Below are positions 23,450-34,198 of a DNA stretch of 64,000 bases, in pieces. The notes below the pieces were generated by a model that saw only the letters and a program-made list of their open reading frames with translations, did not search any database and was not told where the DNA came from. This DNA comes from Enoplolaimus lenunculus (Eukaryota; Nematoda; Enoplea; Enoplida; Thoracostomopsidae), in assembly GCA_030248215.1 (NCBI GenBank), contig JASANG010004131.1:248001-312000 (forward strand). The letters run 5' to 3'. Numbering within the stretch: the first letter of the stretch is position 1; each line of letters begins with the position of its first letter. The position numbers and the translations under genes were made by a program.

Positions 23450-23912
23450 CCGTCAGTTGGTGATAGGCCTTGTAACTTTCCAATCGCTGAATGACGCGCT
23501 TCAATCTTCAGCGCATTGTTCAGATATGATTTGTACCTAATCCTGTGCGATGAGTTCAGCAACTGCAATAGTTTTTTGAGTTGAAAAATTTATCCCTAAC
23601 TGGAGATAAGTGCTATACACATTTGAGTATATGGCCCCTCATCTGAACCGCGTAATGAGGTAAATGAAGTCTTGTTGCGCTGTGTTCAATGTATATGTAT
23701 TCTCAAATGAGTGTGTACCTATTACCATTTGATGAAACGATAGGTCTTGTATCTTTCGAACCAGCCAATGATGAGTTTAGCAATGTAACGCATTTTGCGT
23801 ACTGATTTTAATTTGAACTACTATACTAATTTTGACGACGACAAATGCTACAGTTGATAAGTTTTAAAGGCTATCGCTAACTGGTGAAAGATGCTATAAC
23901 ACATTTGAGAAA
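23450..23912. repeat. Two CAAATGTG/GGGCCC repeats in tandem
   Basis: 23450-23640 and 23728-23912 both run from a GATAGG(C/T)CTTGTA block to CACATTTGAG. The second is cut by the CCCGAATAAGAGGGG element that begins at 23913. Confidence 0.5.
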
Positions 23913-24070
23913 ACTGTAGTGCCCCGAATAAGAAGGGGGATAATAAGAGGGGGTCTCAATTTTGAATACCAATCAACAGGAGTACGTATCCCTAATAAAA
24001 GCCCATAAGCGGATAGAGTCCTTAAACCCTAACTAGAGTCCATAAATGTCAATTGTTCCCAAATTGTAGC
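23913..24070 (+). repeat. CCCGAATAAGAGGGG family, left-end fragment
   Basis: ACTGTAGTGCCCCGAATAAG and the GTACGTATCCCTAATAAAAG block are shared with 19046; the right half is absent. Confidence 0.65.
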
Positions 24071-24197
24071 ACATAAACGACAAGAGTGGCGCAACCAGGA
24101 ACATCTGCCATTGCAACAGGCGTTTCGTTTTTGCCTACCAACTCCAAAATGCAGGGTATGGTACGCCATTTTGGTTCTTTGACACAGCGTCACTATT

Positions 24198-24414
24198 GAC
24201 CATGTCAAGTTCAGAGGTGGAACATTTTTCTGCGGAACTGCCATAGAGTAAGCTTAAGCTTTAGACATATTTCTTAGCTTGCTTAAATTTAGGCTTACAT
24301 GCTAAACTTAGGCATATGTATAAACTCGTTCTTGCGCTTAAGCTTAGGCTTAGGCTTAGGAATATTCATATAAAACTGTTTCAACCGCGTTTTATACATT
24401 GGCCTACAAATTTA
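24198..24414 (-). mobile_element. Hexamer MITE, near complete
   Basis: GACCATGTCAAGTTCAGAGG and GGAACATTTTTCTGCGG form the left arm; GTTTTATACATTGGCC closes the right. The core has AAGCTTAGGCTTAGGCTTAG. No clear target duplication. Confidence 0.75.
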
Positions 24415-24784
24415 ATCAGGAGTTCTCGTGTTCAGTATGCTGTTTCTGTTATATAAAGCTTTTGCATTTATTCCCACTTTACATTCATAATAAATAAATA
24501 TGGTTGTATTTATACAGATGTTAACTGTTTACGAATCAATGATTCTTTCCTAGGTATGTATTTTTGGTTTTTTTATTAGTTTTAGCAATTGATTCTATGT
24601 TAAGCATTCCACGTTCAAAAAAATAAATCACCCCCCTATTTTTAGCGCAATTTGTTTGGCAAAGGTTACTGCTTTTATGGATCCACACAATCGAACCTGT
24701 GAGTCTGAGAAATGACTTGTTTGTCATTTGATCAAGTCTACTAGGCTGCTCTTAGTGTCTACCAGGCTGAATCTGAGTGGAGCT

Positions 24785-25060
24785 TTGCGCGCAGGCACCC
24801 CCGGGTATACGCGGGTCGGGTAAAAAAGGTTCAATCGCGGCATGAAAATTTTATGCTTTAAAGAGGCAAATCATACGCTATTGTCTGTTTTAATATTTCC
24901 GGTCAGCTGCTGGGCCGGTCTGGTGCTTTATTTAGTTTGGTTTGAATTTTTGTTACTTCTAGTCAACTTTCAAGTGTAAAATTCGTTGAAGCCAAAAGGG
25001 CAAAATTACATTTAAGTGCAAATCACCTGCGATATATGTTACACTACGCCGGTGGCGGTC
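24785..25060 (+). repeat. CCCGCGGGTAAAC-family element, left part
   Basis: CCCCGGGTATACGCGGGT and the shared CATACGCTATTGTCTGTTTT block match 17378-17826. The right arm is not seen. Confidence 0.5.
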
Positions 25061-25287
25061 TAAACTCCGTACTCCGAGCACAAGTTGCTGGAATACGTTT
25101 GTAAATAAATCACTTGTGAGGTTTCGGTTCGTATACCCATGTAAACGTTCTCTATGAGCAATTTTGGTCATTGCAGGCTATTCTAAAGCGTTATTCTTTC
25201 TGTCTTTTATTGCGCAAGACCTTTCTATCGCATTTAGTTTTCTCTGGACGGATACCACTGGTGCTTGCTATTTTACAGGCGAACGTC

Positions 25288-28200
25288 ATGAATTTCAAAG
25301 TTTGTTGCAAGACTCATCCTGTACTCAAATGGATCCAGATAGTAAGTTTTTGCTTTATTGTGTCGGTCCATCTAAAGATCAGGGTCGGAACGTTTTTATG
25401 TGGGACTAGAAAGGAGTAAGCTTAATAATCTTTAGATTAATTTTTTTGCTTGGATTAGGTTTAGGCTCAGGCTTAGGCTTAGGAATATGCTTGTAATACT
25501 GTTCCGCCACTGTTCTTTACATTGACCAGAATGTTTTTAAAGTCCTTAAAGCCACTCTGTATACAGCTACTTTGCTCGAGCGCTAGAAAATTCATTGACT
25601 GGCCTGCTTACTTTCCTGTTTAAAACAGATGGTTCAGAGTCAAATTAGATTGAACAAATTTCATTTATCTTCCGCGTGGCCCATGTATAGAACATTGTCG
25701 GAACAGGTAGTATAAGCATATTCTTATGCCTAAGCCTAAGCCTAAGCCTAAGCCTAAGCGTATGGATGAGCCTATTCCTAAGCCTATGCCAAAGCTTAAG
25801 CCTAAGCCTAAGCCTAAGCCTAGGCGTATGGATGAGCCTATTCCTAAGCCTATGCCAAAGCTTAAGCCTAAGCCTAAGCAAAAAAAGTTAGTCTAAAGTT
25901 TAAAATGACTCTATTATAGTCAATTCGGAAAACGATCCGGCCCTGTTCTCATGAACCTTCAGCGTTTTCTCGCAATTAATCGTTTCAGTTGTTCAGCATC
26001 ATTGTGATTGCGTTGCTTGAACCTCAATTGAACGTTTGGTTTGTTTACAAATTTATCTTCGCTACCGGTTGTATATGTTTGGTGACAACGCCGCTAATGC
26101 TCATAATATTTTCGACCGGACTTTATACGAAAACGGGCGACGCCATTCCGTGGATTAAGCTGGTTAGTTTTTCACGTTTTGACAGCTGTGTCGAAACATT
26201 ATTTCACGATGTTGAATTTCAATCAATGTCGCATTGAGGTGTTTTCATTTACTATTTTTTCGGCCAATGTTACTTTAAGGGGCGTAACAGTAATTTAAGC
26301 GTATTCCTAAAGCCTAAGCCCAAGCCTAAGCGTTGCAAAAATGTGTTCCTAAGGTTAAGCCTAAGCCTAAGGCTAAGCAAAAAACAATGTAACCTAGAAT
26401 CTAAACCTACTCTGTTTTAGACCCATTAGAAACCTGGACGCCCCTTACAGTAACATGGGCCATTTTTTCTGAGGCCCAGGATTGGAAACGCATTCGTCCG
26501 TGTCCCGTCACCAAGTCTTTAAAAACCTTTTCATTCTAATATGACAAACTTGTCACGAGTAATACTTTTCAATAGCTTAAATTGGTCAATTTTAAAATCC
26601 GTTTTAACTCCTTCTCACATTGAGCGTGTTTAACAATGGCAACACGTATACATAGTACTAAATCACCATAAGACGTGAGAGCCCCCTCGGGCTCGAGCGT
26701 CAAGCTCCGATAGCTGAGTGGTAATGGTATTCGCCTCACACTCCAGTTACTGGAGTTCGAATCCTAGCATAAAAGTAGGTCTCACGGGAAATAGAAAATA
26801 TTCATGTGAGAATGGGTTAAACATGCAAAATATTTCAAAATAAAAAATTTCTGGTCATACGCAACATTATTTTATTGTTTTTTTTCCTGAAATCAAGCAT
26901 CCGACATACATAGGTATTGCATGCCCGTAGTCAGCTGAAGTGACTAGGCAGACGAATTAACATGATTTTATATACAAGCTGGGTTGAAACATTTCTTAAA
27001 AAAGAACAAAATTTTACTGGCGGAAGCTGAACGGAAAGTTGTCTTCTGACTACGGGCCGTGAACCTCATTTTATCAGCATCATAGAGCACGTTGTGTTAT
27101 TCTAGTCTGCTCGAGCATAATATTGCTTTAGATAAATATTAATTTTTCATAACATTTAAACGTTACTCTTTTGCTAAAGGTTAATTCTCTATGTTTTTGG
27201 TCGTATAACTTTCGCCATTGAAATCTAAGAATTAATTTTTTAGGCCAATGCATAAAACATGGCCCTAACAATAGTATAAGCATTTTCCTAAGCCTATGCC
27301 TAAGTGTAAGAATAACTTAAACCTAAGCGTAAGCGTAAGTCTAAGCAAAAGCATATTCCTAAGCCTATGCCTAAGTGTAAGAATAGCTTAAACCTAACCG
27401 TAAGCTTATTTCTAAGCAAAAATAGTCTAAAGCTGAAAAGTTTATTATTCTATTGCATTCCCGCAGAACAACGCTCCGCCTTTGATCACGTTTACATGCG
27501 CCAATTTTTATTTATTTTATATATTGAAATAAAATATTAGGAATATTTCGTGAACGTTGTCTGTGCAGTATTGAACGGACTTGCGTTGGTTTGCGCAACA
27601 ATTGACGTCGTTTTGATGTTCCATGATTACTGGAGTCATCATGACCAATCACAGGCCAGTTATCATACTCTGTATGGTTGGCGTAATCGAATGGCAGCTG
27701 TTTGTGTAAGAAACGATAGGGGGATCAATATTTTTAGAAGCTGTATAGGCGTTTTGATTGCTTTAGACTATTAAGTCTAAATGTTTAGGTGTGGCCGTAC
27801 TGCTGTGACCGTAATAAGAGGGGTTGTAATAAAGGTCCGGGATCGTTTATTGAGTCTAAATCAATAAGGCTCTTATCCGAAACCGTAGAGTCTATAAATC
27901 CAAAATTACTAATTAGTCTATATATAAACGTTACTTATTGTAATTAGATTGCGTAACTGCTTCCTGGTCGACATTAAGTTCAGCACCAAACTTGATTTAT
28001 TACTCAAACTGTAATGTTATCTGTATACCAGAGCAGCATACTCAAGTCTTAAAAGGTTAATAGTGAACTTTACATAAAATGTATTTAGCATAAGTTAAAG
28101 GTGTGTGATCCATGAAACTGGAGTTGAATTGAAAAATATAACAGTCTGCGACCGAACAGCGAGAGGGATGCCTGCTGGTTTGCTACAGTAGGCTTGATTT

Positions 28201-31200
28201 AAGGAAATGCTAATTGATCTTGGCATTCGTTGCGGAAATTTAAAACGTTGACGTTCAAAGAATTAATAGTGATTAGACATGCTAGCTCTATGTTTATGGC
28301 TTGGCGATACGTATTGAATCCGGGTACAGATTTCATCATTAATATTATACTGTAATCTTCAGGCGTTCACTGGATCAAACGCGCTTTTGTACTTACTGAC
28401 AGCGGTCATGGTTCACGAAACTGGTATAACTGAATACAAAACGCTTGCATAACGTACATTTCTTTGCAGAGTAAACTGTTTCAGAATGCAATTACATTAC
28501 ACTTGCGTTGGTTTGGACCCTAAAACAGAACGCCTATATTGGCAGTAGAGTTTATGTTTAATTCTAAACGGAAGCCGGAACTAGGTCAAGCCAGGTCAGT
28601 ATTCTAGAGGGGCCCAAAATTTTTCATTTTTGCAAGTCGAAGAATGCACTTGGATTGCACGCAGGATTGACAATTTTACATTGGGTGAAAAAAATTTTCT
28701 AGCGGTGCCCGCTTCCCGTGGTTACTGATAAGTGCCGCCATGGAACAGGGCTGTTGCAGCAGTATAAGTATATTCCGAAGCCAAGCGTATGTGTAAGAAT
28801 AAGTTTATACCTAATCTAAGCAAAACATTAAGTAGTCTAAAGCTTAAGCTTAATGTACTGCAGTCCCGCAGAAAAAGCGTCCACCCCTGATGTTTCATTG
28901 GCCAAACTATTTAAGAAATGCATGCGAAGCTAACGATTAAAAAGTAAAGCGGCTTTAGTTTCTATTGACATGTTTGCAATTTTTGAAAATATTTTCAATG
29001 CCCTTAAATGCTTCCGCGCATTAAATTTTACGAAAAATGCCGATTTTGTATAGAAATTACAAAAGTTCAACCGCATCAAAAAGTTGATTGATATCTGATA
29101 AAATGTACGCGTCCAGAAACTAAACTCCGGAAACGCAGTGGACACAGTTAAAACTATGAATACCTGAAGAAAAATTACTCAAAAATTCATTTCGAGGTCA
29201 TTTGAAATCAAAATGAGGTAAATAAAGTGAAATCTGTTCGAATTTCGCAAATTTTAAAATATTTAATATTTCAATGCGACAACAATGAAATCTTGACTGA
29301 TTGAAACGTAAAACAAAACTATCGATTTTTTAAAAGACTTTGAACTTGAAATTTTGAGTGCTTTCCATTGGGCGAAATTTGTTTTTAGGCGTATGCTTAA
29401 TAGGCTGTGTAACGACAGTTGTACACTGTAAATTCTAATGAGTTGATTAATCAATTGACAGAGCGAATTAGTTTTTTCTGGTTATTTCTGAGTTAATAAC
29501 AGTAGATATTAGCAGACTGCGAGTTGGTTTAATTCCGGGTGAGTTGACAAATAAACTCACACGATGAGTTAAATCAATTCAGATTCCTGAGTCCTGAAAG
29601 ACGTAATTCAGAGCTCAGACCTCTGAGTGGATTCAACTCATTCTGAGTTAAAATCAACTCACTGGAATTTACAGTGAGCTGTTTTGTAATGTTCTGAATT
29701 AAAATATTTGTATTTTATAAAACAATGAAAATTTCGGAATACACAAACAAATCAGACGTCGTCTTTGTGTTCTTTGGGCCAATGTACGGAAGGCGGCAAT
29801 AGTTTTTGCTTAATCTGTTTATAGCTGTTTGCCCACAATTATATGCAGCCGTTAATTTTTCGATCCTTATTCCGTATATCTGAGATTACCACTTACACAA
29901 TTTCATCTCAAATCCAATAAAAAGTTACGTATTTATTTATATATTGCACTGATCGTGCGCAGTTTGCAATTGAATGCTCGTACTATATATGCGAAAAAGT
30001 GTTTTTTCAACAGTATCCGAAAGTTTTTAGCCAAACTAATCACTATAGATCAGCTTCAAACAAAAGTTGCGAAATGGTGTGAGTCCTGAAGCGGTTTAAT
30101 AACCAAAACGTACTTTTATTCCTAAGTTTAAGCCTCCTATAGCGTAATTAAAACACAAATCTAAAACAAGGTTTAAGCGTAAGCCAAAGCGAAAAAAATA
30201 GTCTAAATTTTATTAGTCTTACGGTCGAGTGAAAAAGCCGAGAAATTTTTTGTGATAAAATGATAAGGTCCCTACCTGAAAAATTTATTCCTAAGCGTAA
30301 TACGTTTAGGAATATGCTTATATTACTGTTGGCTGTGTTCTATGCATTGACTCCTGACTAAACTATTCAAACAGCCGCTACTGAAATCCGATCAAAATAC
30401 TTAGTTTTATTGGCAGCCGGTGTACTGTCTGCCCATCACACCACTCTGATCTCTCTTGTTTTAAGATTATGAACTTTTTTGCATTATAATTATCGTCTAC
30501 TTTACATCTTTTTCGCCGAACGCCTCAATAGAACTATTAATTCTTCACACAGTTGTTCAGTATTCCGGTCATTTGATTTTGCTGTGTCTATGCGATTCAT
30601 ATACTTTTGATTTTTTGCCTTCAATTCTAAAGGCGAGAAAAACATTGAAAAATTCGTAGAAAGTTGGAAAAAAGTATAGTGATACACGGCAAAGGTGTGT
30701 GATCAAACAATCATAAGTGTATGGCAGTACTGCGCAAAAACCTATTCAACCGAAATGGAGCTTGTGGGAAAGTAACATTTTAAATACTTTCGATTTTTAG
30801 ACGTTCTTTAGTTGATCGCCGAGTAATGGATATAGAGATACGTTGTGAATGATTTACATATATAAGTATACATATAAGTAAATAAATAAATAAATATATA
30901 TATTATATGAGGAGTTTGAGTTTTATAAAAATGTTTCTTTTCTCACAATCTCAAATTTTCAATATGAACATTTGGCTCTTGAAATTTGATTGGTTTTGAG
31001 GTATACAATTTTCATGGGCTGGTGAGTTTGATTCGATGACTGTAATTCGTTTTATACAACAACGACTGGTGCAAACAATCGAAATTTAAGTATTATACCT
31101 ACTGAATATTTAGGCATTTGCTATTTTCTGCTGAAAAGTTTATATATTTTAATATAAATTTAATTTTGATCAAGTGAAATTGTACGAAATATATGAAGTG

Positions 31201-32956
31201 TTATTTGGTTTTTGTGATATTGCAATTTTTTTAGTAAAATTCGCCGATAAACAAAGTGTCTCACAGTGAAGAAAGTGCGGTTTTTGAAAACTTGTTACTC
31301 CTTAGAACAGATTTGACCTGTATAAGTTTTAATATATACATGGTTAACTTCAACACTACTTGTGGTAATTTGATTTAATGGCAAAATTTTCTCTTTATGG
31401 TACTGTTTATATGCGCGGTTCACAATAATTTTGTCAACGGTGCCACAACTCAGACCCTTTCTCGAAACTGGTGATAGCCCTGGGCTATCACAAAATTTCA
31501 CCTTGTATATATATTTATAATCATAACACACATATGTTTATGTGTGTTATTAAACTTGATACCAACAAACTGTATTTTAGGAATTTTAATCCTCTGCCCT
31601 TCTCGCTAGCTCTGTGCTATGAGGAGTTTTGTGGCAATCCTCAAAGCAGATTTAGAACTGTTAGGATATTGGTGGCAGAGAGTAAACACTTTTGGTGCTT
31701 TGATGAATGGTACAATTTTATCCCGAAACTGCAAACGAATCATATCGCAGTTGCCTACGCAATCGCGCAAGGCACTTTTCTATCATGAAACGGACATCAT
31801 ACGGTGTCCAGTACTAGCTATTGATGCGACCGCGGACGGCATAGCTTGTTCAGTTAACGTTTAATGGGCACTATAGAGCTTTTAACAAACGTATGGACAT
31901 TTTATGTGCAATCCAAACTAAATAGTAACATGGGACTGACAAGGAAAACCCAAAGAAGTTGGTGTGACGTGAACAGATGAAAAGATTTCACATGACTTAT
32001 AAATCGTTTGTAAAACAATTCCATAAGCAGACTTCTGATTGCAGAAAGTTGAACACCACTCGACTCAGCCCTGCAAACTGCGTCAAAGTATATATAATTT
32101 GTCCAACTTTTCGAAAATTATTTCTGGGTCCCAAGGAGCTGAACATGTGACCTTAATATAATTTTTCAAAAATTCAGATTCGGGCATGGAATGATCAGGC
32201 GATATCGTCAGAAGCTTAAATATGCAAAAAGTTTTAAAATGCAAGCATTTTTGGGTAAACGCCGGCTGAGTGTTGTATAACCGACCAGTCAAACAAAGAA
32301 TGAATTTTTTCTATTTTTTTCTTTTTTTCGGAAAAAATGGGATAGAATTCATATTTTCCGGTCATAATTTTTTTCCAGAAAAAAACAACATTGCTTCATT
32401 TGCTGTTATACAAATTTGATCTATTTCAAGCAAAAGTGTAAAATATTTTATATATAAAATATTGGCGTATACGTTTGTTTTACTCCGTCTCCAGCGCTGC
32501 TTTAAAAGGCTGGTTGGTTAAATATCTATCTTACCAAGTACCAATAAATAGAACAGGAGCGAAACAGTTGTATAAGCATATCTGCAAGCATTGGCCTTAG
32601 GCCTAAACCTAAGCGTAAGAATGAACTTTTACCTAAGTCTAAGCCTAAGTCTAATCCTAAAACTAAAGCCTCAGCACAAGGATTCGCATACAAGAGTTTT
32701 CGTTGACTTATAAGCAAGGTTGAAAAGTTTATAGCGGATGCATTAGTTTACTTTATGCCACTGATTTTTACATGGACCAAGCATGTGTTACAATTACAGA
32801 CAACCTCGAAGATTATAAATATTTCCAAATATAATTTTGACATGCATAGATTGTGGCATTTTGTTACTAACGTATGGTCAGGAACGATTTTAACGACATG
32901 GTTTGCTATTGCTCAATTTCATTTTGGCGCAGCTGTGCTGAATAGTGTTGACTCAG
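25288..32956 (+). CDS. MARVEL-like four-TM membrane protein, 3' end not resolved
   Basis: Four exons join in frame: 25279-25341 (ATG at 25288), 25989-26162, 27541-27705 and 32800-32956. The first three junctions are phase 0 and the last exon ends in phase 1 at a perfect CAG/GTAAGT donor. The 183 residues read hold a short cytosolic start (MNFKVCCKTHPVLKWIQI) and four hydrophobic segments at about 15-28, 36-60, 80-101 and 156-178. TM2 ends in a turn followed by PWIKL before TM3. This layout resembles MAL, plasmolipin and CMTM proteins, which work in membrane apposition and vesicle traffic. The TM3-TM4 loop is unusually long (about 55 residues) and His/Tyr-rich. The C-terminal exon is not identified; it may be a short unseen exon, or the next exon may be the one at 34329. 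Hexamer MITEs sit in every intron. The assembly is my inference; splice signals and phases support it, family identity is moderate. Confidence 0.6.
25365..25527 (-). mobile_element. Hexamer MITE in MARVEL intron 1
   Basis: GGTCCATCTAAAGATCAGGG and GTCGGAACGTTTTTATGTGG form the left arm, GTTCTTTACATTGACC the right. It starts only 24 nt after exon 1 of the MARVEL-like gene. Confidence 0.78.
25679..25957 (+). mobile_element. Hexamer MITE with duplicated array block
   Basis: The left end GGCCCATGTATAGAAC and the right CGGCCCTGTTCTCATGAACC are flanked by TTCCGCGT/TTCAGCGT (7 of 8). A block of about 65 bp, CCTAAG hexamers plus CGTATGGATGAGCCTATTCC, is repeated twice. It ends 32 bp before MARVEL exon 2. 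Confidence 0.85.
26262..26461 (+). mobile_element. Hexamer MITE, GTTACTTTAAGGGGCG subfamily, 8-bp TSD
   Basis: Ends GGCCAATGTTACTTTAAGGG and CCCCTTACAGTAACATGGGC pair. ATTTTTTC is duplicated at 26254-26261 and 26462-26469. The terminal GGCC and hexamer core are shared with the main family while subterminal bases differ; the relative at 33226 belongs with it. Confidence 0.87.
26601..26822 (+). mobile_element. MITE with tRNA-like core, copy 2
   Basis: GTTTTAACTCCTTCTCACAT pairs with ATGTGAGAATGGGTTAAAC. The tRNA-like part at about 26703-26770 has TAGCTGAGTGGTAATGG and GGAGTTCGAATCCTAGC. The copy is closely similar to 13735-14007 from AACACGTATA onward but lacks a 5' segment of about 50 bp present there. 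Confidence 0.75.
26922..27060. mobile_element. Small TIR element, GCCCGTAGTCAG ends
   Basis: ATGCCCGTAGTCAG faces CTGACTACGGGCCGT about 140 bp away. No coding sequence and no clear target duplication. Confidence 0.55.
27243..27502 (+). mobile_element. Hexamer MITE beside MARVEL exon 3
   Basis: GGCCAATGCATAAAACATGG and GTTTACATGCGCC are the ends; ATTTTTTA/AATTTTTA (7 of 8) flank it. An inner block (GCATATTCCTAAGCCTATGC and neighbours) is duplicated. It lies 38 bp before the exon at 27541. Confidence 0.8.
27795..28195 (+). mobile_element. CCCGAATAAGAGGGG-family MITE, diverged
   Basis: TACTGCTGTGACCGTAATAA at the left and TTTGCTACAGTA at the right match the family ends. The inner GTCTATAAAT and AACAGTCTGCGACCGAACAG blocks keep their order. 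Confidence 0.6.
28736..28903 (+). mobile_element. Hexamer MITE, shortened
   Basis: GCCATGGAACAGGGC starts the left arm; CCCCTGATGTTTCATTGGCC closes the right. The hexamer array is short and decayed. Confidence 0.65.
29424..29676. mobile_element. Foldback element, ACTGTAAATTC ends
   Basis: CACTGTAAATTCTAATGAGT pairs with ACTGGAATTTACAGTG, and GAGTTGATT pairs with AATCAACTC. GAGTTNAACTC palindromes recur inside. It is laid out like the CACTG/TA foldback family but differs in sequence. Confidence 0.65.
30110..30345. repeat. Hexamer MITE remnants
   Basis: AAGCGTAAGCCAAAGCGAAA with AATAGTCTAAATTTTAT at 30170-30212, and TTTAGGAATATGCTTATATT with GTGTTCTATGCATTGAC at 30306-30346, are recognisable pieces. 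Confidence 0.5.
30346..32530. other. No supported gene; TATA-rich patch
   Basis: A TA-rich run lies at about 30865-30910. Two overlapping frames at 31471-31864 look more protein-like than most chance frames but match no family I know. Otherwise plain AT-rich intron sequence of the MARVEL-like gene. Confidence 0.35.
32538..32690 (+). mobile_element. Hexamer MITE, left part, in MARVEL intron 3
   Basis: ACCAATAAATAGAACAGGAG and AAACAGTTGTATAAGCATAT are left-arm blocks; CCTAAGTCTAAGCCTAAGTC is the core. The right end is unclear. Confidence 0.6.
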
Positions 32957-33225
32957 GTAAGTTATATGCCGTCGCTGTGTTTCATTGCGGTATCACAATA
33001 AACTTCATTTTGTTCTGCAATGAAATTGCTCTTAAAGTAGGCTTAAAATTCAAACTAACTTTATACTTTAGCTTAGTTTTATAGACTTATCGTTACGCTG
33101 AGGTTGTGACTTACAAATAGGCTTCATCGACTGTCACGCCCTTAAAACTAACATCTTGTGAAAATTATAGTTTCCTACAATTTTCAATCATTTAGTAGAT
33201 ATCCTATCTATAGGCGGCCAATGTT

Positions 33226-33384
33226 AGTTTTAGTGGCGTAACAGTAGATTAAGCGTATTCCTAAGCGTTGCAAAAATGTGTTCCTTAGCCTAAGCCTAAG
33301 CCTAAGCAAAAAATGTAATCTAGAATCTAAACCACTCTTTTATAGACCAATCAGAAACCTAGACGCCCCTTAAAGTAACATTAG
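33226..33384 (+). mobile_element. Hexamer MITE, GTTACTTTAAGGGGCG subfamily
   Basis: GGCCAATGTTAGTTTTAGTG and the right CGCCCCTTAAAGTAACATTA match 26262-26461. The array is reduced to three or four hexamers. Confidence 0.75.
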
Positions 33385-33954
33385 ACAGTGCCAGGTTTGT
33401 CGACATATCTGAAGATGAAGCAAAAATTACGTGCTGTAAACTGTCAGTTTAACTCTGAGATAAATTTGGTTTTTATGGTTTAATGAAAAACTCGAAATTA
33501 CTTTGAAACCTAGCACATTCGAGACCGTGTCCTATATAACACTGAAAGAGTCATTAATTTATCATACATAAAAACAACATCGCCGTTGGAAATTTTGGCT
33601 AAACTTTTTGTTTTGCACAAGTTAAAATTTAATTGTCCCTCGCGATGTGAATCGAATCTGATAGAAAATAGTCTGTGAACCGGTAAAATGTGGCTTTTGC
33701 CTTAACGATCCGATTCGATCCAGTCCGAGCCATATCCGGATCGAAACGATCCGATCTGGCCCGAACATGACACTCATACACTCATAACTTCTCAGAAATT
33801 TCACCGTAAACACCTATAAACACTCATATGATGTTAATTGTTGTGTGAGTCTGAATTATTGAGCTCAAGTGAGAACCGTAGTATGAAGACTCACTCGAGG
33901 TTAAGTTTGGTACAATAATCTTCCACATAAAAATAATATAATGTTAGAAATTCT

Positions 33955-34147
33955 GGCCAAATAAACAGGGCCGTAACAGTAGTATAAGCATATTCTTAAG
34001 CCTAAGCTTAATCCTAAGACTAAGCGTAAGAATGAGCTTAAGCCTTTGTCTAAACCTAAGCCCAAGCAAAAATTTATATCTAAAGTTTAAGCTTACTCTA
34101 CGGCAGTTACGCAGAAAAACGTTCCGCTCCTCATCTTAACATGGGCC
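33955..34147 (+). mobile_element. Hexamer MITE just upstream of the GMC gene
   Basis: GGCCAAATAAACAGGGCCG and CATCTTAACATGGGCC are the ends, flanked by GAAATTCT/GTAGTTCT (6 of 8). It lies 52 bp before the ATG at 34199. Confidence 0.8.
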
Positions 34148-34198
34148 GTAGTTCTGAACGGCCGTTACAGTAATTATGCTTAGATCCAATCCAAAAAT

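Noticed and set aside
25645-25881. A minus-strand frame rich in Arg and Leu
   Set aside because: It is the translation of CCTAAG hexamers inside a MITE.
31471-31864. Two overlapping frames (105 and 81 codons) that look somewhat protein-like
   Set aside because: No recognised family, no clear splice pairing and two competing frames; left unannotated as a gene.
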